Below, one piece after another: positions 1 through 8,895 of a DNA stretch of 64,000 nt. The position numbers and the translations under genes were made by a program. Origin of the DNA: an uncultured Pontibacter sp. (GTDB lineage: Bacteria; Bacteroidota; Bacteroidia; Cytophagales; Hymenobacteraceae); contig NZ_CANLMZ010000009.1 of assembly GCF_947492645.1 (NCBI RefSeq), positions 62,001 to 126,000 of the forward strand, read 5' to 3'. Numbering within the stretch: the stretch's first letter is position 1; every line of letters begins with the position of its first letter. The notes beneath the pieces are model-generated. The model was given only the letters and a program-made list of their open reading frames with translations. It made no database searches and was not told where the DNA came from.

Positions 1-323
1 CGTGTACTTTTTTATACTTACCCGGCTTTTGTGTACAATATCTTCTGAGGAGCTGTAATAAATTTCCAGGCTTTTCGCTTTCGGGAAGAGCAGGTAAAAG
101 TGCTTGAGGACGTAATCTTGTTGATACAAAGTTATTTTATGACTTCGAGCCAGCCTTTATATGTTTTTTGTGTCCGGCTGCTCTTTGGGTGATAAAAATA
201 AAATCCGGCAGGCACACGTTGTGCGGGCCATCCGTTGTGATAACGTAAATGCAACCTATAGATTTTACTGCACTTCTGAAATTTTTAGTCTGCGTTTTGT
301 GGTGAGACTAAATAGGTAAAAGA
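1..323. other. Left-edge intergenic stretch, no gene seen
   Basis: No reading frame of useful length is present. The longest open stretch on the + strand from the edge stops at about 116 and encodes nothing recognisable. It lies downstream of the minus-strand pseudaminic acid operon. I saw no clear terminator hairpin with a T-tract. One copy of the TATACTT heptamer is at 13-19. Confidence 0.5.
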
Positions 324-1601
324 CTAGCTGTTAATGAATTCTTTCAGGTGTTTAAGGGCAAGCTCACTACTCTTTCCGTCATAAGGGCTCCCAATAACTG
401 CATTGAAATACTGTGCACGTTTGTACACATGCGGCCTGTTAGTTAGATTTTGTTGGAGCATGCTTTGTAGTTGCCCGTATGTTGCAGCCTCATCGATCAA
501 TCCTTTCTGAATAAAGCCATAGTAATCGTGCAGTTTTTCAGAGCGGTTCATATTGAAGTAGATGGACCAGACATTCAGAAGCACCGCCTCGAGGTGAATA
601 CCCGAATTTCCGCTGAGCAATACATCCAGGTCTTTCAGGAAATCAAAAGTAGGAACCTGCCTGCTGTCGGAGAATCTGGTGTTAGGGTAAGAGCCAAGTA
701 TTTTTTCAAAATCACGATTATCGCGTGGGTGCGGGCGAAGTATAACTGTAACCTCAGGAAAGTCATTAGCCAACTGGCTTGCTAGTGCTATGATCTCTTC
801 GGTAGCATCCATCAGATTACAGCCTACGCCGATAGATTTTATACTTTGGTTGTAAGTACGATACTTTATAAATGTATCTGCCTTGGGCATGCCTACTAAC
901 TCTACTCTGCCAGTTATGGCACCGCACAATTTATACTTGTCCAACGCATCCTGACCTTCCAGCAGGCTTAAATCATAATCAAGTGGGGGGAAAATCGGGC
1001 TTATACTTGCATGTTGGATATAAGCTGTTTTAATGCCAGCAGCTTTGGCAGCCAACAGCATGGCACGCGCATCAGCGTTATGATCGTTGGCAAACACGAT
1101 GGCAGCCGGTTTATACTTTTGAAGCTTGCTCAGGTATACTTCGTAAAAGCCAATGGCATCATAAAGTATATCAGTAAAGCGATTTGTGCTCAGCTTTTTA
1201 TACTTTATGAACTGGAAGTACAGCGGGAAGAATTTGTAATAGTATAATACTTTGCGGCGCAGCGAAATACGTGCAACAGCTTGATTATACTTTCCGATCT
1301 CCTTGCTCTGGCCTGCTACAAAAACAGCATTGGGTAAGCCATCTTTCAAAAAACGCAGACTGTCGTAATTGTTCTGGCTGACCACGTAAAGCCATACTTT
1401 GCCTTGTAGCTTTTGCGGCTGCTCTACCTTTTTAAACAGATTCCCGATTAGGCGAACCAAGGTATAACCAGCCATCTTAAGCAGGCGTTTTATAGGAGAA
1501 GCAGGAGAAACGGCATTTTTTGCACTTTCCGGCAGGTTATAGAAGCCTTCTGAAAAGTGCAAATGGAGAATATTACTGTAGATGGCGTACCACTTGCTCA
1601 T
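324..1601 (-). CDS. GT-B-like glycosyltransferase / CDP-glycerol glycerophosphotransferase-like, candidate nonulosonate transferase
   Basis: A 425-residue cytosolic protein with no signal peptide. The C-terminal half resembles GT-B surface-carbohydrate transferases of the CDP-glycerol glycerophosphotransferase / capsule type. It has an IQHASISP stretch near residue 196, then a strand ending VILRPHPRD (about 285-293), and an SGNSGIHLEA segment that in these families forms the nucleotide-binding pocket. It is the last gene of the pse operon, 3 bases after pseI, so translation is probably coupled. From this position I infer that it may transfer pseudaminic acid from its CMP form. The sequence does not prove the donor. 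It could instead be an unrelated polysaccharide transferase. Confidence 0.6.
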   Translation of the reverse strand: MSKWYAIYSNILHLHFSEGFYNLPESAKNAVSPASPIKRLLKMAGYTLVRLIGNLFKKVEQPQKLQGKVWLYVVSQNNYDSLRFLKDGLPNAVFVAGQSKEIGKYNQAVARISLRRKVLYYYKFFPLYFQFIKYKKLSTNRFTDILYDAIGFYEVYLSKLQKYKPAAIVFANDHNADARAMLLAAKAAGIKTAYIQHASISPIFPPLDYDLSLLEGQDALDKYKLCGAITGRVELVGMPKADTFIKYRTYNQSIKSIGVGCNLMDATEEIIALASQLANDFPEVTVILRPHPRDNRDFEKILGSYPNTRFSDSRQVPTFDFLKDLDVLLSGNSGIHLEAVLLNVWSIYFNMNRSEKLHDYYGFIQKGLIDEAATYGQLQSMLQQNLTNRPHVYKRAQYFNAVIGSPYDGKSSELALKHLKEFINS

Positions 1602-1604
1602 GGG

Positions 1605-2648
1605 CTATACCATATCCCAGCTCAGGGGCGTACCGGCCTTGATAGCCTTGGAAGCTGCTTTGCCCAGCAGTTCCTCATAGTGCTTCGGCGCCAGCCCCAG
1701 CCCCGGACGGATCACACGGATATTTTCCTTTGTAAAGGCCTCACCGGCAGCAATGTCTTTGGCGGCATATACTGAACGCTTGAACAGGCGACTTTTCTCT
1801 TCTGCGCGTTGCACGCCGTACTGCACATGCCCCAATGCCTGCCATGCCCGCTCAGACTCCACCACCAGCGCATGCAGCTCCTGCGGTTCTAGTGAGAAAG
1901 CAGAATCCACGCCTCCATCTGCTCGTAACAGGGTAAAGTGTTTCTCGATAACCGTTGCGCCCAAAGCTACAGCAGCCACAGCGGCACCCACACCCATGGT
2001 GTGGTCAGAGAGGCCCACCTGCACATCAAACAACTCACGCATGTGCGGAATGGTTGCCAGATTAGTGTTCGCTGGAGTAGAAGGGTAGGTGCTGGTGCAT
2101 TTTAAAAGTATAAACTGCTCGCAGCCTGCCTCGCGTAATACGCGCACGGCCTCGTCTAATTCGGTAAGCGTGGCAGCTCCTGTACTCATAATCACCGGTT
2201 TGCCTGTGGCGGCCACTTTGCGCAGCAGCGGGTGGTCGGTGTTCTCGAAAGAGGCGATCTTATAAACCGGCGCACCGAGCTCTTCCAGAAAATCAACGGC
2301 AGACTCATCAAAAGGAGAGGAGAAAGCGATTAAGTCACGCTCTTTTGCCCTGTCGAAAATTGGCTGGTGCCACTCCCAGGGCGTGTAAGCTTCTTTGTAG
2401 AGGTCGTATAGTTCACGGCCCTTCCAAAGCGAGTTCTCGTCCTCAATGGTGAAGGCGCCCGGCAAGGTCATGGTGTCGGCGGTGTAGGTTTGCAGCTTAA
2501 TGGCGTCGGCACCGGCATCGGCGGCGGCATCTACAATGGCCAGGGCACGCTCCAGGGAGTGGTTGTGGTTGCCCGACATCTCTGCAATGATAAATGGCTT
2601 GTGACCCGGACCCACCAATCGGCCCGCAATTTTTATATCTTTGATCAT
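1605..2648 (-). CDS. pseI: Pseudaminic acid synthase PseI (NeuB family)
   Basis: A 347-residue NeuB-type synthase. It condenses phosphoenolpyruvate with the 6-deoxy-2,4-diacetamido-L-altrose made by PseG to give pseudaminic acid. The N-terminal TIM barrel opens with IIAEMSGNHNHS (about 20-31), the wording typical of PseI rather than sialic acid synthase. It continues with AIKLQTYTAD and the EKHFTL segment near residue 235. The C-terminal 60 residues form an antifreeze-like SAF domain (KRSVYAAKDIAAGE). Length matches the family. It sits 8 bases after the pseG-pseH fusion and 3 bases before the transferase gene, inside one minus-strand operon. Confidence 0.93.
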   Translation of the reverse strand: MIKDIKIAGRLVGPGHKPFIIAEMSGNHNHSLERALAIVDAAADAGADAIKLQTYTADTMTLPGAFTIEDENSLWKGRELYDLYKEAYTPWEWHQPIFDRAKERDLIAFSSPFDESAVDFLEELGAPVYKIASFENTDHPLLRKVAATGKPVIMSTGAATLTELDEAVRVLREAGCEQFILLKCTSTYPSTPANTNLATIPHMRELFDVQVGLSDHTMGVGAAVAAVALGATVIEKHFTLLRADGGVDSAFSLEPQELHALVVESERAWQALGHVQYGVQRAEEKSRLFKRSVYAAKDIAAGEAFTKENIRVIRPGLGLAPKHYEELLGKAASKAIKAGTPLSWDMV

Positions 2649-2656
2649 GTTTAAAT

Positions 2657-4138
2657 CTATTTTATACTTTCCGGGTGCAACTCAAAGCGGTGCGCCTGCG
2701 GGTACTTTGAATCTGGTGTGCCGTAGCTGAAGCCGGCTTTCTCAAAAGCTCTCACCGAGGCCATGTTCTCTTGCTGCACCAGCCCCTCCACCAGGTTAAG
2801 TTCAGGGGTTTGCTGCAGGAGTTTTGCCACCCCTTTTTGCAGGACCACATGGCCAAGGCCTTTCCCCCTGAAGCCATCGCTAATTAAATAACTGATCACC
2901 GCTTTGCCGTTTAGGAGTTCAAACCGGATATGGGCTGCCGGCTCTCCGTCAGTTTCCGCAATATATAGCTTTGTCTGTTTATCTTCCAGTTTTGTGTGCA
3001 GCCAGCGGGTATGGCTCTCTAAAAGTATGGGGTTCGGGTTGAAGGAGTGTTTGCGCACCTCCGGATCGTTTGCCCAGTCGAACAGCAGTAGCAGGTCATC
3101 TTCGGTGGCCTCACGCATTCTGATACTTGTTGCCAACGCCATATTATGGAACACCTGCAGCAGTCTTTCATCCGACTTTCCATCGAAATGCTGGCGCTGT
3201 GTTTTTACAGCCTGCGCAAAGGTTATAGTCAGATCAGTTTTTATACTTTCTTGGAGTTGTTCATACTTTTGCGCAATACCGTTTTGTGTCAGGTAAGTAT
3301 ATAGCCCTTCCTGGTTATCAGCTGTCTGAAGTATAAAAAGCAAACCGCCCACAGAAGCATATTCGTAAGCCACGCCGCTGGCTGAGGTAACGGCAAGGAC
3401 ACAGTTCTGCATCAGTTCGCACATCTGCTCTGCGCTGAGATTCTGGTGCAGGCTATACTTTGGGTTTTGGTGCAGCCAGTTCTGTAATTCGGGCAGGTGC
3501 TGATAGGCGCTGCCAACGATTATCTCTACCTTATTTATACTTTGGATACTCTCCAGCTCCCTGGCAATTTGTAAAGTATGGTTTTGCGGATCGGCCCCGC
3601 CCAGGTTCAGGAATACACGCACAGCACCAGCTGGCAATACTCTTTCAGATTTCGCAGCCTCTAAAAATGGTGTTCTGAGCAAGGCATACGTTGGGCCGAG
3701 CAAAAGCTTGGTGTAAGAGGCTGTTTTATACTTGGCCGCATCCACGCCTCCAGCCTGGTTAAGTAGGACATCGGCCACAAAAGTATAACTATGGATGTCG
3801 TCGATGCAGAAAAGCTGGCAGCCTTTGCGTTTTACACTTTGTTGATAGGCTGTATTAAAATTGTAGCCATCCAGCACCACCAGCACGTCTTCGGCAATAT
3901 AAGCATCAAGCTCATGTATAAACCTTTCCTCGTCGTGGTGGCAGGCCGGTAGTATAATTACGCCCTCGCAAACATCCTTTATTTGCTCCTGCAACTCCTG
4001 GCTGGGTGCCTGAATGGCAAACACGCACTCAAAGTCGTGGCGGAGCATCTGGGCTAGGGCAAGCGATCGTACCACGTGGCCCAGGCCAATCTGGCTGTTG
4101 CCATCTGCACGGAAAATGATGCGGGTTCTGGAATTCAC
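2657..4138 (-). CDS. Fused PseG hydrolase - PseH N-acetyltransferase
   Basis: A 493-residue two-domain protein. Residues 1 to about 335 are PseG, the UDP-sugar hydrolase with GT-B fold: FRADGNSQIGLGHVVRSLALA at the start carries the GLGH motif, and NLGGADPQN and SASGVAYEYAS follow. Residues about 338-493 are a GNAT acetyltransferase like PseH, starting IRMREATEDDLLLLFDWAND, with an acetyl-CoA loop GFRGKGLGHVV and a C-terminal AFEKAGF. Together they cover N-acetylation of the 4-amino sugar (PseH) and removal of UDP (PseG), two consecutive steps. The order is reversed relative to the pathway. It overlaps the upstream cytidylyltransferase gene by 4 bases. I see no stop or frameshift at the junction. 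Confidence 0.9.
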   Translation of the reverse strand: MNSRTRIIFRADGNSQIGLGHVVRSLALAQMLRHDFECVFAIQAPSQELQEQIKDVCEGVIILPACHHDEERFIHELDAYIAEDVLVVLDGYNFNTAYQQSVKRKGCQLFCIDDIHSYTFVADVLLNQAGGVDAAKYKTASYTKLLLGPTYALLRTPFLEAAKSERVLPAGAVRVFLNLGGADPQNHTLQIARELESIQSINKVEIIVGSAYQHLPELQNWLHQNPKYSLHQNLSAEQMCELMQNCVLAVTSASGVAYEYASVGGLLFILQTADNQEGLYTYLTQNGIAQKYEQLQESIKTDLTITFAQAVKTQRQHFDGKSDERLLQVFHNMALATSIRMREATEDDLLLLFDWANDPEVRKHSFNPNPILLESHTRWLHTKLEDKQTKLYIAETDGEPAAHIRFELLNGKAVISYLISDGFRGKGLGHVVLQKGVAKLLQQTPELNLVEGLVQQENMASVRAFEKAGFSYGTPDSKYPQAHRFELHPESIK

Positions 4139-4956
4139 TTTAGTACCTCCTGTAGTTTCTGTAGCACACGGGTGTAGCCGCCTTCCTGTAATGCTTTGGC
4201 AGCGCTTGAAAACTCATCGGCTTCGTTGGCAAAGGCCTGCCGCTGCTGGTTTTGTGTATTAACGTTGGCCAGCCATCCATGTTCCTGCAAAAGCTTTTCT
4301 ATATCAGTAAACTCAAAAAGCTTGTTTTGCTGATACAGCCTGTCGTAAAGCAAGTTTGCTAAAGCGTAATCAGAAGGATAATCAACAGTAAGGCGCAGCG
4401 ATTTCAGAGTTGATGTATAGTTTATACTTTGTCTGTTAAAACCCTGCTCTCTGCGGATGTATGGCGTTACGTGTTCCCGGTCTGCCGCCTCGGTTGCCTC
4501 TCTTGCTGCACGTGCTAAGGCTGAAAAAGCCATTACTTCTATGTTGGTGCCAAGCGGAAGGCCTTCTGTTATAGTATAATCCGCACCTGCAGCCAAATGT
4601 TTTGTAACAGCTTCGTCTATGATCTCCGGCATAATGAACGGGTTATCGCCTGTCAGTCTCACCACCGCATCCAGTTTATACTTTTGAGCAGTCGTATAGA
4701 ATCTTTCCAGCACATCATCCTCTGAGCCCCTGAAGCATTCTACTTGGTTGTCCTGGCAGAAAGTATGGATGGCATCATCTGATGGTTTTTCAGTTGTGGC
4801 TACGATAACGGTAGCTATACTTTGAGCTGCCTTTGCGCGTGTTACCACCTGTTGTAGCAGGGTAGGGCCGCCACTAAACGGAAGAGGCAGAAGCGCTTTA
4901 TTAGGTAAACGCTCCGATCCTAAACGAGCCTGTATAATGGCGCCAACTGTTACCAT
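4135..4956 (-). CDS. pseF: SpsF/PseF-type cytidylyltransferase, probable CMP-pseudaminate synthase
   Basis: A 273-residue nucleotidyltransferase. The N-terminus has IIQARLGSERLPNKAL (residues 7-22), the nucleotide-binding loop of the CMP-sugar synthetase/SpsF group. It also has RLTGDNPFI near residue 100 and DREHVTPYIR near 170, both typical of SpsF-like proteins. Every other enzyme of the pathway is in this operon, so I infer that it activates pseudaminic acid with CTP, the PseF role. SpsF-like proteins replace the classical PseF in some bacteria. It overlaps its neighbours by 4 and 7 bases, which fits tight translational coupling. Confidence 0.78.
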   Translation of the reverse strand: MVTVGAIIQARLGSERLPNKALLPLPFSGGPTLLQQVVTRAKAAQSIATVIVATTEKPSDDAIHTFCQDNQVECFRGSEDDVLERFYTTAQKYKLDAVVRLTGDNPFIMPEIIDEAVTKHLAAGADYTITEGLPLGTNIEVMAFSALARAAREATEAADREHVTPYIRREQGFNRQSINYTSTLKSLRLTVDYPSDYALANLLYDRLYQQNKLFEFTDIEKLLQEHGWLANVNTQNQQRQAFANEADEFSSAAKALQEGGYTRVLQKLQEVLK

Positions 4957-5738
4957 GCCGTCCAGCCTCCATCTATTACCATGTTCTGTCCTGTCATAAA
5001 CGCCGACGCATCTGAGGCAAGGTATACAAAGGCTCCTTTCAGATCTTCGGGCTTGCCTATTCTGCCAAGCGGGTTCTTTTTCTTGAGTTGTGCTACGAAA
5101 GCCTCGTTTTGTTGTACTACATCGCTTGGGAACGGGCCTGGCGTTACAGCATTTACCCTGATGTTGGACTTGCCCAGGTAGCAGGCAAAATATTTTGTTA
5201 ACTGCAGTACGCCAGCCTTGGCAGCTCCGTAGTGCGGCGGGTTCAGGAAAGCAGGGCTCTCGTCGTAAATACTGAAGTCAGGGGATACCATGCCGTACAT
5301 AGACGACACGTTGATGATGCTGCCTCCGCTGGTTTTAAAGTATGGCACAACTTCTCTGATGCAACGGTACACGCTATTCAGATTCCCATCGATGCCAAAA
5401 GCCCATTCCTCATCGGTTAAAGCTTCCGGGTTTTGCCCTTTTGAGTAAAAAGCGTTGTTTACCAGTACATCCAGTTTTCCCTCTGCAGCCTCAATGGCTG
5501 CAAAGGCATTTTTTATACTTTGGGTATCAGCAATGTCACATTCCCGGAACTGAATGGAAACATGCGCCTTATTCGTGAAAGCCTCTTCGAATTTGTCTTT
5601 GCTCCGGCCCAGCACGTATACTTTTGCCCCGGCCTCTGCCAATCCTTCCGTAATGGCTGTGCCCAGGTGGCCGTATCCGCCTGTTACCAAGGCTACTTTA
5701 TTAGAGAGGTTAAATAAGGTGTTCACGTTTGTGCTCAT
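4950..5738 (-). CDS. SDR-family oxidoreductase in the pse operon
   Basis: A 262-residue short-chain dehydrogenase/reductase. The NAD(P) loop TGGYGHLG is at residues 19-26, NNAF is near residue 90, the catalytic serine is in NVSSMYG, and YxxxK is in HYGAAKAG around residue 170. It ends with the usual VIDGGWTAW. Length is standard. The substrate is unknown. It is not one of the six canonical pseudaminic acid enzymes, yet it is embedded between aldo/keto reductase and cytidylyltransferase with 4- and 7-base overlaps. Campylobacter ptmA, an SDR linked to nonulosonate modification, is a loose parallel. I infer a role in tailoring the sugar or a precursor. Confidence 0.85.
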   Translation of the reverse strand: MSTNVNTLFNLSNKVALVTGGYGHLGTAITEGLAEAGAKVYVLGRSKDKFEEAFTNKAHVSIQFRECDIADTQSIKNAFAAIEAAEGKLDVLVNNAFYSKGQNPEALTDEEWAFGIDGNLNSVYRCIREVVPYFKTSGGSIINVSSMYGMVSPDFSIYDESPAFLNPPHYGAAKAGVLQLTKYFACYLGKSNIRVNAVTPGPFPSDVVQQNEAFVAQLKKKNPLGRIGKPEDLKGAFVYLASDASAFMTGQNMVIDGGWTAW

Positions 5739-6616
5739 GCTTTTGCCCAGTTATAGGGTAAAATAATGTTTTCGTCTTGCTCCTCAAAATCCTGGAGTGC
5801 AAGTATGAGTTCTTTCGGAGGTTGGGTAGAGGTAAAAGATATATTTTCTTCCAGGGTCTGCAAATTCTCCACACCTACCACAACGTTTATAATGTATTCA
5901 TTTTGAAGTACAAAGCCCATCAGCATTGCGCCTATTGGTAAGTTATACTTTTCCGCGAGTTGTTGGAGCGCCTTAACTTTAGGTGCTGCTTTTTGCAGGT
6001 GTGCAGGAATAGCATCAGGCTGCATAAAGTATAGACCTTGCAGGTAAACAGACCGCACGTGCGTTTCTATACCTTTCCAGCGTAACTCCGGAAGTATACT
6101 TTCGAAGCGCCTATCGAACACGCTGTAAGGAAATTGCACGATGTCTATGGGAGCATCAGCCTTTAAAAGTATTTCAGCTTCTGCGGGATGGTAAAGCGAT
6201 ACACCTGCTTTCTCAATTTTGTCCGCTGCTTTTAGCTGCAGGAGCTCATCGATAACAGCCGGGTTTTCCGCGTAAGTGCTGAAGCTGTGCAACAGGTAAC
6301 CATATATTTTTTTCTGGCCCAGCCGCTGCAACGACTCCTCAAAAGCTCGGTTTATACTTTTACCGGGCTCATTGGGAGGGTATTTTGTGATGATTTTGAA
6401 GCCACTTTTCCCCTGCAGAGCCTTGCCTATACTTGTCTCACTTTCGCCGTAGGCAGCTGCTGTATCTAAGGTAGTAATGCCAGCCTCAGCAGCTTTAGTA
6501 AGTATAGCATCTACTTCAGCTTGCGTAATCTGGCCACGCGTGTTGCTGATGCCATAGTCAAGGCCGAATTGTGCGGTGCCTAAAATAAGTTTATATAAAT
6601 TCTCAGCCTTAGTCAC
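5735..6616 (-). CDS. Aldo/keto reductase in the pse operon
   Basis: A 293-residue aldo/keto reductase with the TIM-barrel start LGTAQFGLDYGI. The expected catalytic tetrad is visible: Asp51 and Tyr56 in TLDTAAAYG, Lys78 in IITKY, and His110 in YLLHSF. It overlaps the SDR gene by 4 bases, and its start touches the pseC stop at 6616, so it is translated as part of the operon. No canonical step of pseudaminic acid synthesis needs such an enzyme. With the SDR it may reduce or re-oxidise a sugar keto group to make a variant nonulosonate. The substrate cannot be read from sequence. Confidence 0.85.
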   Translation of the reverse strand: MTKAENLYKLILGTAQFGLDYGISNTRGQITQAEVDAILTKAAEAGITTLDTAAAYGESETSIGKALQGKSGFKIITKYPPNEPGKSINRAFEESLQRLGQKKIYGYLLHSFSTYAENPAVIDELLQLKAADKIEKAGVSLYHPAEAEILLKADAPIDIVQFPYSVFDRRFESILPELRWKGIETHVRSVYLQGLYFMQPDAIPAHLQKAAPKVKALQQLAEKYNLPIGAMLMGFVLQNEYIINVVVGVENLQTLEENISFTSTQPPKELILALQDFEEQDENIILPYNWAKA

Positions 6617-7806
6617 TAGCCAACAAACTCCTTTACCTTCTCAATCACAAACTCTTGTTCGTCCTGCGTCAGGCTTGGGTACATGGGCAGGCTCAGGCAA
6701 GCGGCGTAGTATGTTTCAGCCTCGGGGTAATCGCCTTTCTGGTGGCCCAGGTTGCGGTAGTAGGGCATCAGGTGGGCGGGGATGTAGTGCACCTGCGCGA
6801 AGATGTTGTGCTGGCGCAGGTAATCATACAGGCCAATGCGGTCAGCTACCTGGATTACGTACAGGTGGTAGGCGTGGCCGGTGCCCTCAGCGTCTAATGC
6901 CTCCGGACTAGTGCCTAATACAGTAATGCCTTTGTGGTTTTCGAAAGCATTATCGTATACTTTGGCAATGCCTCTTCTGCGGGCAAGGCCGGCCTCAGCG
7001 CGCTGCAGCTGCGAAATACCCAAGGCGCAGAGCATGTCCGGAATACGATAGTTATAGCCCAGTTCCTGCATTTCCATGTACCAGCCGCCGTGGTTCTCCT
7101 CCATCAGGTTCGGGTCGCGGGTGATGCCGTGGGTACGCAGCTTCAGCAGTTCCTGGTACAGTTTCTCGTCGTTGGTGGTTACCATGCCACCTTCGCCGGT
7201 GGCGATGTGCTTTACCGGGTGAAACGAGAAAATAGCCAGATCGGCATACTTCCCGTTGCCGCACAGCTGTTTTTCGCCCTTGCTGTCGATGAAGTAACCG
7301 CCGGGTGCGTGGCAGGCATCTTCTATGATCCAGAGGCCATGCTCGTCAGCTAGCTGGCGGTACTCCTCCAGGTTTACCGGGTTGCCGGCAAAATCCACGG
7401 GAATGATACCAGCATAGTAGCCTTTCGGTTTACTCTCCAGCTTCTGGCGCACTTTGTTTATGTCGAGCAGGGCAGTTTCTGGGTTGATATCGGCAAACTC
7501 TACGGTGCCGCCGCAGTAGCGCACGCAGTTGGCTGAGGCCACAAAGGTAATAGGAGTGGTAATGACCCTCGACTCTTCGTTCACGCCCAATGCCATAGTG
7601 CACAGGTGCAGCGCCGCCGTTCCGTTTGAGCAAGCCACCGCATACTTTGCACCCACATACTCGGCAAATGCCTGCTCAAACTCCAGCACCTTAGGCCCTT
7701 GTGTTAAAAAGTCCGACTGCAGGGTTTCCACTACCGCCGCAATATCTTCTTCGGTGATGTGCTGGCGGCCATAGGGGATGGGGCGGTAGTGCTGTTCTGA
7801 GTTCAT
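6616..7806 (-). CDS. pseC: PseC, UDP-4-amino-4,6-dideoxy-N-acetyl-beta-L-altrosamine transaminase
   Basis: A 396-residue PLP-dependent sugar aminotransferase of the DegT/DnrJ/EryC1 fold, the second step of pseudaminic acid synthesis. It opens with PYGRQHITEEDI, typical of PseC, followed by ACSNGTAALHL (58-68) and IIEDACHAPGG (160-170). The PLP lysine is Lys199 in FSFHPVKHIATGEGG. Length matches the family. Base composition here is richer in GC than in most of the window, and only one TATACTT heptamer occurs. A 69-base AT-rich gap separates it from pseB. Confidence 0.95.
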   Translation of the reverse strand: MNSEQHYRPIPYGRQHITEEDIAAVVETLQSDFLTQGPKVLEFEQAFAEYVGAKYAVACSNGTAALHLCTMALGVNEESRVITTPITFVASANCVRYCGGTVEFADINPETALLDINKVRQKLESKPKGYYAGIIPVDFAGNPVNLEEYRQLADEHGLWIIEDACHAPGGYFIDSKGEKQLCGNGKYADLAIFSFHPVKHIATGEGGMVTTNDEKLYQELLKLRTHGITRDPNLMEENHGGWYMEMQELGYNYRIPDMLCALGISQLQRAEAGLARRRGIAKVYDNAFENHKGITVLGTSPEALDAEGTGHAYHLYVIQVADRIGLYDYLRQHNIFAQVHYIPAHLMPYYRNLGHQKGDYPEAETYYAACLSLPMYPSLTQDEQEFVIEKVKEFVG

Positions 7807-7875
7807 TCGTTCAGAATTATGAATTAGGAATTATAAATGCTGAATGAAAACCAATTCAACATTCATTATCAATAA

Positions 7876-8895
7876 TTAAACGCTAAAGTTTTTATCAACG
7901 TGCTGTTTTATCTGCTCGCGCAGCTGCTCCACAGATAGCCACTCGGTGTTGGTGCCGGAGTTATACTTAAAGCCCAGTTCGGTCATTTTGCCGTTGTGTG
8001 CCTTCAAAAATTCTTCGGTGCTCCAGATCGGGGTAGACGGAAGTATAACGTAGTACTTGTCCAACTCTACGGTGTTCAGCGAGTCGGTTTCGGTAATCAT
8101 CTCCTCGTGCAGCTTCTCACCGGGGCGAATGCCTACAACCTCCTGCTCGCAGTTAGGGCCAATGGCCTCTGCCACGTCTGTGATGCGGTACGAAGGAATT
8201 TTTGGTACAAAGATCTCACCTCCCCAATGATGCTCCAGCGCATGGAACACCAGCTCCACACCCTCCTCCAGGGAGATGTTAAAGCGGGTCATGTCAGGGT
8301 GGGTGATTGGTAGAACGCCCTCTTTACGCTTGTTCAGGAAGAATGGAACCACGGAGCCTCTCGAGCCGATCACGTTGCCGTAGCGAACCACCGAGAAACG
8401 GATGTCGCGTTTGCCGCGCATGTTATTTGCCGCCACAAAAAGCTTGTCAGAGCAAAGCTTGGTGGCACCGTACAGGTTTATCGGGGCAGCAGCTTTGTCT
8501 GTAGAGAGTGCCACCACGTCTTTCACGCCAGAATCGAGAGCAGCGTTGATGATGTTTTCGGCACCTAGCACGTTGGTTTTGATGCACTCCATTGGGTTGT
8601 ACTCGGCAGCCGGTACTTGTTTCATGGCGGCGGCGTGCACGATGATATCGATACCCTCGCAGGCACGCTTAAAACGCTCCCCGTCGCGCACATCGCCAAT
8701 AAAATAACGGATAGAGCTGTACTTGCTGTGCGGGAAAGTCTGCGACATCTCAAACTGCTTCAGCTCGTCGCGCGAGTAAATTACCAGTCGCTTCACGTTC
8801 GGGAAACGCGCATACACCATTTCCACGAATTTCTTGCCGAACGAGCCTGTGCCGCCTGTTACTAATATAGCCTTGTTGTTAAGGTCTAATGCCAT
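7876..8895 (-). CDS. pseB: PseB, UDP-N-acetylglucosamine 4,6-dehydratase (inverting)
   Basis: A 339-residue extended-SDR dehydratase/5-epimerase, the first step of pseudaminic acid synthesis. The nucleotide loop TGGTGSFG is at residues 13-20. The catalytic set is Asp133-Lys134 in STDKAA and Tyr142/Lys146 in LYGATK, as in known PseB enzymes. VHAAAMKQVPAAEYNP is also characteristic. It is the first gene of the minus-strand operon. The 261-base gap to the divergent GT61 gene must hold its promoter, but I could not place one firmly. Confidence 0.95.
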   Translation of the reverse strand: MALDLNNKAILVTGGTGSFGKKFVEMVYARFPNVKRLVIYSRDELKQFEMSQTFPHSKYSSIRYFIGDVRDGERFKRACEGIDIIVHAAAMKQVPAAEYNPMECIKTNVLGAENIINAALDSGVKDVVALSTDKAAAPINLYGATKLCSDKLFVAANNMRGKRDIRFSVVRYGNVIGSRGSVVPFFLNKRKEGVLPITHPDMTRFNISLEEGVELVFHALEHHWGGEIFVPKIPSYRITDVAEAIGPNCEQEVVGIRPGEKLHEEMITETDSLNTVELDKYYVILPSTPIWSTEEFLKAHNGKMTELGFKYNSGTNTEWLSVEQLREQIKQHVDKNFSV

